A stretch of 15,297 bases of DNA from an uncultured Mycoplasmatota bacterium (GCA_900553855.1 USFG01000017.1:1-15297); one strand, 5' to 3'; positions 5,869-12,325 are shown, numbered from the stretch's first letter. The notes: generated by a model not told the origin, from the letters alone. Numbers and translations are program-made.

Positions 5869-6693
5869 ATGAAACAAACAATTGAATCTTTTATTGAAAG
5901 AGTAAAAGTAGAATCTAATATTCATAAATTTATACAAGAAGATTTGATTTATAAACTAATAACTAATTTTAGAAAAAATTATGTTAAAATGAATTACCCT
6001 AAAAAGATAAATAATCCTCTAGATATAGTTTTAAAATTTTATAAAAATTATAATAAAGAATATTATGAAATTATTTTGGATGGAATAAATAGTTCCAGAA
6101 TTATTATAAGTAAAAATGGAACAAAAAGTTTTGCTAGTAGAGAAAACAAAAGAGCAAACATAAAGCTTTCGGGAAATGATTCTGACGTTTTTATCCTTGC
6201 ACATGAGTTTGCACATTATATTGATATAAACTCTAATCCACACATCATTCCCTATGAGTATGATTTTCTTTGTGAAGTATTTTCTTTTTTTATTGAAAAG
6301 CACCTAGAACTTTGGTTAGAACAAAAAGAATTTAATGAGTTAAAAGAGGTAAGAAGAAATAATAGAATGTATTATGAAGAAAAAATGTTAAATGCTATAG
6401 AATATGAACTATTTTGTGAAAAAAATTATATAAAAAACGGACAAATAGGTAAAGAAGATTTAGATATCAACAGAGTTAAAGAATTAATACATTATGATTA
6501 TGACTTAAATGTTGGTTTAGTTAATTATTTATTACGTTATCCTTTAGCAAACATTCTTTCAGATTATTTGGTGAATAATAATATGATTAAAAATGATTCG
6601 GATATTTGTAGTGTATGTTTAAGAACTAATTTATATGAAGTTATAAAAAATAATAATAAAATAAATAGGTTGGTCAGAAGAAGTATTAAGTGA
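5869..6693 (+). CDS. M3-like zinc metallopeptidase, probably frameshifted at the C-terminus
   Basis: A 274-aa cytoplasmic protein with the zinc motif HEFAH (112-116) in ILAHEFAHYIDI, followed about 20 residues later by LCEVFSFFIEKHLELWL (E136, E143). The spacing and the 'E-x-x-S-x-F-x-E' pattern recall the active site of M3 oligoendopeptidase F-type enzymes, though the protein is far shorter than the usual roughly 600 aa. It could therefore be a compact relative. ATG 5869 has AGGAGG at 5856-5861. After KNNNKIN the frame gives the basic tail RLVRRSIK and stops at TGA. The +1 frame stays open for 39 more well-formed codons to 6784, so one extra base in the A/T-rich run near 6655-6667 could have truncated it. 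It stands alone between two twin-hairpin copies. Confidence 0.6.
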   Translation: MKQTIESFIERVKVESNIHKFIQEDLIYKLITNFRKNYVKMNYPKKINNPLDIVLKFYKNYNKEYYEIILDGINSSRIIISKNGTKSFASRENKRANIKLSGNDSDVFILAHEFAHYIDINSNPHIIPYEYDFLCEVFSFFIEKHLELWLEQKEFNELKEVRRNNRMYYEEKMLNAIEYELFCEKNYIKNGQIGKEDLDINRVKELIHYDYDLNVGLVNYLLRYPLANILSDYLVNNNMIKNDSDICSVCLRTNLYEVIKNNNKINRLVRRSIK

Positions 6694-6784
6694 CAAAGAT
6701 GAAAAAGTAATATCTTATGAATATATAGAAAATGTTTATGATGAATTAAATAAATTAGATAAATGGAGATTAACTAAAAATTAA
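6665..6784 (+). pseudogene. Displaced C-terminal reading frame of the metallopeptidase
   Basis: In the frame +1 to the gene at 5869, an open stretch of 39 codons encodes IGWSEEVLSDKDEKVI, then SYEYIENVYDELNKLDKW, ending at TAA 6782-6784. The composition is normal for proteins of this genome, with a W and amphipathic helices. Deleting one base in AAATAAATAGG (about 6655-6667) would join it to the peptidase frame, giving a protein of about 310 aa. There is no start codon or ribosome-binding site of its own. The last codons run into the terminator stem. Confidence 0.55.
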
Positions 6785-6793
6785 TCTCTTTTT
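6766..6793 (+). terminator. Rho-independent terminator after the metallopeptidase
   Basis: GAGATTA (6766-6772) pairs with TAATCTC (6782-6788), followed by TTTTT (6789-6793). It is essentially identical to the terminator at 5679. Confidence 0.85.
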
Positions 6794-6799
6794 ATATAT

Positions 6800-6851
6800 C
6801 CTCTTAATCCTAGGTCTTAAGAGGTAATTTAGAGCCTAAGGTCTCTAATTT
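6800..6851 (+). repeat. Twin-hairpin intergenic element, copy 3
   Basis: Hairpin 1: CCTCTTAA (6800-6807) and TTAAGAGG (6817-6824). The loop-closing G-C pair is lost (T/C), but CCTAGGT is kept in the loop. Hairpin 2: AATTTAGAG (6826-6834) and CTCTAATTT (6843-6851) with one T/T mismatch, loop CCTAAGGT. Confidence 0.8.
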
Positions 6852-6910
6852 AAATAATATTAGTGTATGATAATCATTTATTTAATAATTATAATTTTAC
6901 TTTTAGAACT

Positions 6911-6938
6911 ATGAAAAAGGTTATAATAATGATATAAT
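6911..6938 (+). promoter_or_regulatory. Promoter of the RhuM gene
   Basis: -35-like ATGAAA (6911-6916), a 16-bp spacer, and -10 TATAAT (6933-6938). It matches the promoter at 217-244 in both spacing and flanking letters. A second TATAAT-like hexamer lies at 6922-6927 but has a poorer upstream element. Confidence 0.65.
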
Positions 6939-6971
6939 AAGATTATAAAAAAATCAATTCAGGAGGTAAGT

Positions 6972-7988
6972 ATGAACGATATAAAAATAGGTAATGAAAA
7001 GAATATTTTATTTTATAATGATGAAGAAGGTAATACCAAAATTGAAGTATTACTTGAAAATGAAGATGTCTGGTTAAATACCGAAGCATTAGCAACACTT
7101 TTTAATGTTAAAAGACCGGCAATTACAAAACATATAAATAATATTTATGAGGATGGTGAACTTGAAGAAAAAAGCACATGTTCCAAAATGGAACATGTGG
7201 GTAACAAAGGAAAACAAATATATAATACTAAGTACTATAATCTAGATATGATTATATCTATTGGTTTTAGAGTCAATTCAAAAAAGGCAATTAAGTTTAG
7301 AATATGGGCTAATAAAATAATTAAAGATTACATGATTCAAGGATTTGCTTTAAATGATGATAGATTTATGAAAGCAAGAAAAGCAGATCAAGAATACTTT
7401 AAAAGATTACTTGAAAGAATTAAATTAATTCGTACCAGTGAAAGAATGTTTTATCAAAAAATAACTGATATTTTTGCAGAATGCTCTATTGATTATGATA
7501 AAAATAGTGATTTAGCTTTAACATTTTATAAAACTATCCAAAATAAGTTCCACTATGCCATAACTGGAAAGACCGCGGCAGAAATAATTTATGATAGAGT
7601 AGATGCAGAAAAAGATAATATGGGACTTACCACTTGGAGAAATTCACCCGATGGTAAAATCCTAAAATCAGATATTGTTATAGCAAAGAATTATTTAGAT
7701 GAAAAAGAAATTAAAAACTTAAATAATTTAGTAAATTTATTTTTGGATATAGCAGAAAATAATGCAGAAAGAAACATTCCAATGTATATGGAAGATTGGA
7801 AAACTGAAGTAGAGAATGCTTTAAAGGTTTTCCACTATGAAGTATTAGAAGGAAAAGGAAAAATATCACATAAAGAAGCTATAGAAAAAGCAGAAAAAGA
7901 ATATGAAAAATATAGAGTTATTCAAGATAAAAATTATGTTTCTGACTTTGATAAACTATTACTTGAAATAAAAGAAATAGAAAAATAA
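6972..7988 (+). CDS. rhuM: RhuM-family protein (virulence RhuM superfamily)
   Basis: A 338-aa protein typical of the RhuM family. It has an N-terminal helix-turn-helix-like region VWLNTEALATLFNVKRPAI (about 34-52), a GKQIYNTKYYNLDMIISIG segment ending in GFRVNSKKAIKFRIWANKI, a central FAECSIDYDKNS..FYKTIQNKFHYAITGKTAAEII block, and a helical C-terminus. RhuM proteins were named from a Salmonella pathogenicity island. They are common in mobile and defence islands beside restriction systems, but their biochemical function is not established. ATG 6972 is set by AGGAGG at 6961-6966. It is followed by a GNAT gene 60 bp downstream, so the two probably share a transcript. A perfect inverted repeat lies inside the coding region at 7175-7199. 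Confidence 0.85.
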   Translation: MNDIKIGNEKNILFYNDEEGNTKIEVLLENEDVWLNTEALATLFNVKRPAITKHINNIYEDGELEEKSTCSKMEHVGNKGKQIYNTKYYNLDMIISIGFRVNSKKAIKFRIWANKIIKDYMIQGFALNDDRFMKARKADQEYFKRLLERIKLIRTSERMFYQKITDIFAECSIDYDKNSDLALTFYKTIQNKFHYAITGKTAAEIIYDRVDAEKDNMGLTTWRNSPDGKILKSDIVIAKNYLDEKEIKNLNNLVNLFLDIAENNAERNIPMYMEDWKTEVENALKVFHYEVLEGKGKISHKEAIEKAEKEYEKYRVIQDKNYVSDFDKLLLEIKEIEK

Positions 7989-8048
7989 TAATACAAAAAA
8001 GTATTATGAAATATAATATACTTTGATGTTAGGATAGGTGATGTATAT

Positions 8049-8663
8049 ATGGAAAAATTTTATTTAGAAATACCTTCTTTAGAAAGAAAAGAAGAAATTA
8101 TTGAATATTTTAATGAATTTGTAGAATGTAATTCAGATATTAATGGTGCTGGTTCTCTTGATAAAGTATTATATGGTTATTCTTTTGAAGAAGCATTAGA
8201 TATGTGCTTAAATATGAAAAATGAAGAATATGCTAGAAGTTTAAATAGATGTCCTAGTGAAACCTTTTTACTTATTAGAAAAAATGATAATAAAATAATT
8301 GGAACAATCAATGTAAGATGGAATTTAACGGAAGAAATGAAAAAATTTGGTGGTAATATAGGTTATAGTATAAGACCTACTGAAAGAAGAAAAGGCTATA
8401 ATAAAATCAATTTATATTTAGGTTTAATTAAGGCCAATAAACTTAATTTAGATAGAGTTATGCTCGACTGTGATGTTAACAATATTGGCTCCGATAGGAC
8501 AATGAAAGCATTAGGAGGAGTATTAGAAAGAACAGAAATAGATCCTTATGATGGCATTCTAACAAATGTTTATTGGTTTGATGTTAAAAAATGTATAGAC
8601 AAATATAAAGATGTATATGAAAAATTCATTGATAACAATAATTATATAAAAAAGAAAAGATAA
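8049..8663 (+). CDS. GNAT-family N-acetyltransferase
   Basis: A 204-aa protein of the GNAT fold that would transfer an acetyl group from acetyl-CoA. Strand SETFLLIRKNDNKIIGTINVRW (70-91) leads to GYSIRPTERRKGYNKI (105-120), the acetyl-CoA-binding motif A in R-R-x-G-Y form, then LDRVMLDCDVNNIGSDRTMKALGG, the standard 'D..N..S...M.ALG' segment near the active site. It resembles small-molecule or peptide acetyltransferases of low-GC Gram-positives; the substrate is not predictable. Start ATG 8049 is supported by AGGTGAT at 8036-8042. A TATAAT-like hexamer in the 60-bp gap could give it some independent transcription. The remnant of an ART-like gene begins two bases after its stop. Confidence 0.85.
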   Translation: MEKFYLEIPSLERKEEIIEYFNEFVECNSDINGAGSLDKVLYGYSFEEALDMCLNMKNEEYARSLNRCPSETFLLIRKNDNKIIGTINVRWNLTEEMKKFGGNIGYSIRPTERRKGYNKINLYLGLIKANKLNLDRVMLDCDVNNIGSDRTMKALGGVLERTEIDPYDGILTNVYWFDVKKCIDKYKDVYEKFIDNNNYIKKKR

Positions 8664-8664
8664 T

Positions 8665-8746
8665 ATGAATTATGTATATCATGGAAGTAATATTCTAACT
8701 TGAAGAAATATTTATAAATGAACTTAAAAAATTAGAAGGAGATTAA
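8665..8746 (+). pseudogene. Remnant of an HGS-type ART-like gene
   Basis: An ATG two bases after the GNAT stop begins MNYVYHGSNILT and then hits TGA (8701-8703). From 8702 the next frame reads EEIFINELKKLEGD and stops at 8744-8746. The N-terminal 'VYHGSN' is the opening signature of ART-like proteins such as the one at 4829, and the second piece looks like an ordinary C-terminal helix. The middle of a gene appears to have been deleted, leaving both ends fused out of frame. Confidence 0.45.
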
Positions 8747-8767
8747 TCAAAAAAATAATCTCTTTTT
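8739..8767 (+). terminator. Rho-independent terminator after GNAT/ART remnant
   Basis: GAGATTA (8739-8745) pairs with TAATCTC (8756-8762), followed by TTTTT (8763-8767). Same stem as the terminators at 5679 and 6766, but here no twin hairpin follows. Confidence 0.85.
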
Positions 8768-8807
8768 ACATATCAATTAATTTAAATACAAAATCACTCT
8801 TATAACC

Positions 8808-8836
8808 TTTTAATAAGAACGAAAAAATGATATAAT
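8808..8836 (+). promoter_or_regulatory. Promoter of the dinD operon
   Basis: -10 TATAAT (8831-8836) within ATGATATAATTA, the same context as at 239. The -35 is weak (TTTTAA, 8808-8813, 17-bp spacer). I found no convincing Gram-positive LexA (DinR) box of the GAAC-N4-GTTC type around it. Confidence 0.55.
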
Positions 8837-8864
8837 TAATATATAAATCAGAGGGGGTATCAAA

Positions 8865-9710
8865 ATGAATGAAATAAAAAAATATAATGAAACAATTTTT
8901 GAAGATATTAAACACATTGATGAATATGGCAATGAGTATTGGTTAGCTAGAGAGTTAATAAAAGTACTTGAATATTCAAAGTGGAGTAACTTTACAAGTG
9001 TAATAGACAAGGCAAAAACAGCTTGCAGATTAAGTAAAAAGACAGTTTCTGACCATTTTGACGACGTCGGCAAAATGGTTGGTATAGGATCAAAAACTTC
9101 GAGAAATATAGAAGACTTCAAATTATCAAGATATGCATGTTATTTAATAGTACAAAATGCTGATCCTAGAAAAGAAGTTGTTGCCTTAGGCCAAACATAT
9201 TTTGCCATACAAACAAGAAAGCAAGAATTAACAGAAAAAGATTATTCTATGTTAACTGAAGATGAAAAAAGATTCTATCAAAGAAGCTTAACTAAAAAAG
9301 GAAATTATTCTTTAAATCAAGCGGCCAAAAAAGCAGGTGTCAAAAACTTTGATAAGTTTCATAATGCCGGCTATAAAGGCCTATATAATGGGGAGACCGC
9401 AAATGACATTGCTAAAAGAAAAGGTTTAAGATACCGTGAAGATATTTTAGATAATATGGGAAGTGAAGAACTAGCGGCTAATCTTTTTCGTATTACTCAA
9501 ACAGAATCAAAACTAAAAAGAGAAAATATCTCTAGTGAAAATGAAGCAAATAATACCCATTACAATATTGGAAAAAACATTAGAGAAGTTATTGCTAAAA
9601 ACGGAGGAACCATGCCTGAAGAATTACCAACACCAAATAAATCACTAAAAGAATTAGAAAAAGCACATAAAAACATAGATTATCAACAGAAATTATCACA
9701 AAAAAACTAA
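8865..9710 (+). CDS. dinD: DinD-like DNA-damage-inducible protein
   Basis: A 281-aa protein matching the DinD family along its length: EYWLARELIKVLEYSKWSNF (about 25-44), VIDKAKTACRLS, the FDDVGKMVGIGSK stretch, the signature KLSRYACYLIVQNADPRKE, then ALGQTYFAIQTRKQEL. The C-terminal half carries the usual KKAGVKNFDKFHNAGYKGLYNG and ITQTESKLKRE segments. In E. coli, DinD is SOS-induced and reported to inhibit RecA filament activity. Bacterial relatives are frequent in mobile islands. ATG 8865 follows GAGGGGG (8851-8857). It heads a three-gene operon with a solitary integrase-N-terminal-like protein and a uracil-DNA glycosylase, 21 bp before the next gene. Confidence 0.9.
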   Translation: MNEIKKYNETIFEDIKHIDEYGNEYWLARELIKVLEYSKWSNFTSVIDKAKTACRLSKKTVSDHFDDVGKMVGIGSKTSRNIEDFKLSRYACYLIVQNADPRKEVVALGQTYFAIQTRKQELTEKDYSMLTEDEKRFYQRSLTKKGNYSLNQAAKKAGVKNFDKFHNAGYKGLYNGETANDIAKRKGLRYREDILDNMGSEELAANLFRITQTESKLKRENISSENEANNTHYNIGKNIREVIAKNGGTMPEELPTPNKSLKELEKAHKNIDYQQKLSQKN

Positions 9711-9731
9711 AAGATAAGGAAAAGTACAAAA

Positions 9732-10157
9732 ATGAAAGATTTGGAAAAGAAAATAGAAGAAAATAAAAAAAGAAACAAAAAGTTTATGAAAGAGTTTGAA
9801 GAATATCTAAAAGAAAAAAATCTGAAAGATAAGACAATAAAGAAACATTTAAGTAATGTAGATTTATTTATAAATGACTATTTAAATTATTATGATATTG
9901 AAACCCCAGAGGAAGGAATAAATTCAGTATATTCATTTTTAAGCGGTTGGTTCATAGAAAAATGTATGTGGGCAACCGTTTATACAACTAAAGAAACCGC
10001 AGCCAGTATTAAAAAATTCTATGCTTACATGAGTGAAAAAGGATATGTCAAAAAAGAAGACTATAAAGAACTTTGTGAAGAATTAAAAGATAGTATGGAT
10101 GAAATATTAGAATATTTAGATGCTTTTGATAATGGCACATATTATGATATGTTTTAA
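9732..10157 (+). CDS. Stand-alone SAM-like (integrase core-binding type) domain protein
   Basis: A 141-aa protein whose residues about 15-110 resemble the SAM-like core-binding domain of tyrosine recombinases: FEEYLKEKNLKDKTIKKHLSN, VDLFINDYL, then TAASIKKFYAYMSEKGYV. The catalytic domain with the R-H-R-Y residues is absent and there is no sign of it downstream, where the gene ends 15 bp before the next one. It could bind DNA without cutting it. Whether it is a decayed integrase or a dedicated family is uncertain, but the neat ends and operon position favour an intact small protein. The ribosome-binding site AAGGA lies at 9716-9720, slightly far from ATG 9732. It is in the dinD-UDG operon. 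Confidence 0.65.
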   Translation: MKDLEKKIEENKKRNKKFMKEFEEYLKEKNLKDKTIKKHLSNVDLFINDYLNYYDIETPEEGINSVYSFLSGWFIEKCMWATVYTTKETAASIKKFYAYMSEKGYVKKEDYKELCEELKDSMDEILEYLDAFDNGTYYDMF

Positions 10158-10172
10158 TTAAAAGAGAGATAT

Positions 10173-10760
10173 ATGGAAAAAGACTTTAGTAATTTAATAA
10201 ACGAAATAAGAAAATGCAACATTTGTGAAGATAAGTTTGGCTTCAAACCACATCCAGTAGTCATAGGTTCTGCTACTTCAAAAATAGTTCAAATAAGTCA
10301 AGCTCCATCTAAAATGGTAGATACCATACTAAAGCCATTTACTGATCAAAGTGGTAAAAAATTAAAATACGAATGGTATCAAATAACCGATGAAGAATTC
10401 TATAATCTGGATAACTTTTTTATCACAGCACTAGCACATTGCTACCCAGGAAAAGATAAAAATGGATGTGATAAAGCACCACCTAAAATATGCTACGAAA
10501 AATGGATAAAGAAAGAATTAGAGTATATAGATAATAAATTATACATAATAATTGGAGCTAAAGCCGCTAAAATATTTTTTCCAGATGAAGATTATAATGA
10601 CCTAATATTTAAAAATAATATATTATTTAATAAACCAGCAATAGTTTTGCCACATCCATCACCACTTAACATAAAATGGTTTAAAGATAATCCAGACTTT
10701 ATGAAAAAAAGAATTATTGAAATAAGAAAAATAATAAATGACACATTAAATAAAAATTAA
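10173..10760 (+). CDS. Uracil-DNA glycosylase family protein (family-4-like, Fe-S)
   Basis: A 195-aa protein related to Fe-S uracil-DNA glycosylases. C15 and C18 (KCNIC) with C90 (LAHC) and C107 (PKICYEKW) are placed like the four cluster ligands of family 4. A first motif, ISQAPSKMVDTILKPFTDQS followed by GKKL, corresponds to the usual G-x-A-P-G ... PF-x-G-x-S/A-G-x-L. The second motif is HPSPLN (161-166), a textbook leucine/intercalation-loop region. The enzyme would excise uracil or another deaminated base from DNA. The first motif is degenerate at normally conserved positions, so substrate choice may differ. Start ATG 10173 has AGAGAG at 10162-10167. It is the last gene of the dinD operon, with a terminator directly after it. 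Confidence 0.8.
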   Translation: MEKDFSNLINEIRKCNICEDKFGFKPHPVVIGSATSKIVQISQAPSKMVDTILKPFTDQSGKKLKYEWYQITDEEFYNLDNFFITALAHCYPGKDKNGCDKAPPKICYEKWIKKELEYIDNKLYIIIGAKAAKIFFPDEDYNDLIFKNNILFNKPAIVLPHPSPLNIKWFKDNPDFMKKRIIEIRKIINDTLNKN

Positions 10761-10761
10761 A

Positions 10762-10785
10762 GGTACTAAAAAATAGTATCTTTTT
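10762..10785 (+). terminator. Rho-independent terminator of the dinD operon
   Basis: GGTACTA (10762-10768) pairs with TAGTATC (10774-10780), with one G-T wobble, then TTTTT (10781-10785). No twin hairpin follows. Confidence 0.75.
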
Positions 10786-10797
10786 ATATTAGACAAG

Positions 10798-10827
10798 TTA
10801 ACCAAATTAACATTATTCACATATACT
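10798..10827 (+). promoter_or_regulatory. Possible promoter of the amidase gene
   Basis: TTAACC (10798-10803) and TATACT (10822-10827) with an 18-bp spacer. The predicted start site would lie almost on the Shine-Dalgarno at 10834, giving a nearly leaderless message, so this is a weak call. Confidence 0.35.
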
Positions 10828-10845
10828 ACTTTGAAGGTGATAACT

Positions 10846-12222
10846 ATGAATAATAATGAAGATAGAGCGGTCCGTAAAGTAATAATTGACCCAGGTCACG
10901 GTGGTACGGATTCTGGTGCTACAGGCAATAATTTATTAGAAAAAGACTATAATCTATTAATATCCAAATACATGTATGATAGATTTAAAGAGTTAGGAAT
11001 ACCAGTAGCTATAACTAGAGACTCAGATACCACATTATCTCCAACTGATAGAGTAAATACTATTTTAAATAAGTTTGGCAATTCATCTGATGTTATACTA
11101 ATATCGAACCATGTAAATTCAGGAGGCGGCGAAGGAGCCGAAGTCATCTATGCCCTAAGAAACAAAGATACCCTAGCCAAAAACATTCTAAATAATATAG
11201 GAGCCACTGGACAAGAAACAAGAAAATATTACCAAAGAAGACTACCGAGTGATACCTCAAAAGACTACTATTTCATACATCGAAATACTGGCAATCTAGA
11301 ACCACTAATAGTTGAGTATGGTTTTATAGATAGTGCCAAAGATGTCAACTTTCTAAAAGAAAACTATGAAGAACTAGCAGAAGCCGTCATATCAGCAGTA
11401 GCAAACTATATAGGAGTACCATACACACCACCTGAAGGATTAATAACCAATACCTACATAGTACAAAAGGGTGACTCATTATATAGCATTGCCAATAAAC
11501 TAGGTACCACTGTTTCAGAATTAAAAAGAGAAAACAATCTTACCTCAAATACACTCCAGATAGGTCAGGTTCTAAGAATACCATCAAAAGAAGTATATGA
11601 AGGAGAAACTAATATCTATACTGTAAAAAGTGGTGACTCACTATACAAGATAGCTCAAAACAATAACACCACTGTTGATGAAATAAAAAGATTAAATAAT
11701 TTAACATCAAATAACCTTATAATAGGCCAGACTCTAAAGCTACCAAGCCCTCTTACTCTAGAAAATACTTACACAGTAAAAAGTGGCGATTCTCTATATA
11801 AAATAGCCCAAAAATATAATACTACAGTAGATGAACTAAAAAGAGCAAACAACCTTACTTCAAACATTTTATCCGTAGGACAGATTCTAAAACTACCAAA
11901 CACATCATCAGAAACACCATCATCAAATACAGTAGATTATACCGTTAAATCAGGTGACTCCTTATACAAGATAGCAAATCAATATAATGTAACTGTAGAT
12001 GCTATCAAAAGAGCTAATAATCTTACTACCAATAATCTCCAAATAGGTCAGGTACTAAGAATACCATTAGGTACTTCAAGGGAAACAACATATACAGTCA
12101 AATCAGGTGATTCTCTATATTCTATAGCTAAAAAGTATAATACAACAGTAAATAGACTAAAAGAACTAAATAATCTTAGTTCAAATCTATTAAATATAGG
12201 TCAAATATTAATCGTAGGATAA
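10846..12222 (+). CDS. N-acetylmuramoyl-L-alanine amidase with five LysM repeats
   Basis: A 458-aa cell-wall hydrolase. The first about 190 residues are an Amidase_3 (CwlB/AmiC-like) domain that cleaves the MurNAc to L-Ala bond. From ATG 10846, the zinc/catalytic residues are H18 in DPGHGG, E32 in LLEKDY, H89 in ISNHVNS and E157 in VEYGF. Five LysM peptidoglycan-binding repeats follow at about 203-246, 258-301, 309-351, 365-407 and 415-458, each with YTVKSGDSLYKIA and ending GQ-x-L-x-I/L-P. There is no signal peptide, unlike most secreted amidases. Phage endolysins and mother-cell amidases such as CwlC share that trait. ATG 10846 is chosen because AAGGTGAT (10834-10841) precedes it; an in-frame TTG at 10831 has no site. 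Codon use is slightly richer in C than its neighbours. Confidence 0.9.
   Translation: MNNNEDRAVRKVIIDPGHGGTDSGATGNNLLEKDYNLLISKYMYDRFKELGIPVAITRDSDTTLSPTDRVNTILNKFGNSSDVILISNHVNSGGGEGAEVIYALRNKDTLAKNILNNIGATGQETRKYYQRRLPSDTSKDYYFIHRNTGNLEPLIVEYGFIDSAKDVNFLKENYEELAEAVISAVANYIGVPYTPPEGLITNTYIVQKGDSLYSIANKLGTTVSELKRENNLTSNTLQIGQVLRIPSKEVYEGETNIYTVKSGDSLYKIAQNNNTTVDEIKRLNNLTSNNLIIGQTLKLPSPLTLENTYTVKSGDSLYKIAQKYNTTVDELKRANNLTSNILSVGQILKLPNTSSETPSSNTVDYTVKSGDSLYKIANQYNVTVDAIKRANNLTTNNLQIGQVLRIPLGTSRETTYTVKSGDSLYSIAKKYNTTVNRLKELNNLSSNLLNIGQILIVG
11456..12219 (+). repeat. Five tandem LysM-coding repeats
   Basis: Inside the amidase gene, five units of about 130-160 bp each encode one LysM. Segments such as AAAAGTGGTGACTCACTATA recur with small changes, so these are diverged internal duplications joined by short linkers. 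Confidence 0.8.
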
Positions 12223-12232
12223 TGTCCATATA

Positions 12233-12261
12233 GAAAGTATATAACAATATATTTTCTTTTT
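12233..12261 (+). terminator. Rho-independent terminator of the amidase gene
   Basis: GAAAGTATAT (12233-12242) pairs with ATATATTTTC (12247-12256), with one G-T wobble and a four-base loop, followed by TTTTT (12257-12261). Twin-hairpin copy 4 follows immediately. Confidence 0.8.
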
Positions 12262-12271
12262 CTTTATATTT

Positions 12272-12325
12272 CCCCTTAAGCCTATAGTCTTTCGGGGCAT
12301 TATGAAGCCTAAGGTCTTCATAATG
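12272..12325 (+). repeat. Twin-hairpin intergenic element, copy 4 (diverged stems)
   Basis: Hairpin 1: CCCC (12272-12275) pairs with GGGG (12294-12297), then an unpaired TT/TC step, then AAG/CTT around the loop CCTATAGT. Hairpin 2: perfect 10-bp arms CATTATGAAG (12298-12307) and CTTCATAATG (12316-12325) around the loop CCTAAGGT. The arm sequences differ from the other copies but pairing and loop are kept, evidence for a conserved structure. Confidence 0.8.

Larger units (their letters stand above)
6758..6852 (+). repeat. Long junction repeat, copy B (terminator plus twin hairpin)
   Basis: The partner of 5671-5765. Shared sequence begins GATAAATGGAG and continues through the terminator and both hairpins, with few differences. 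Confidence 0.85.

Noticed and set aside
5869..6693. ImmA/IrrE-type regulator protease
   Set aside because: HEFAH alone would fit, but the downstream E-x-x-S-x-F-x-E segment fits M3-type peptidases better. No phage-like repressor gene is adjacent.
5713..6851. Integron attC sites
   Set aside because: No GTTRRRY/RYYYAAC core sites and no integrase gene in the window. Only the general idea of hairpins bracketing cassettes is similar.
8808..8864. LexA (DinR) box controlling dinD
   Set aside because: GAACG occurs at 8817 but there is no matching GTTC half-site at the required spacing.
9732..10157. Functional tyrosine recombinase
   Set aside because: Only the N-terminal SAM-like part is present; no R-H-R-Y catalytic domain in any frame downstream.
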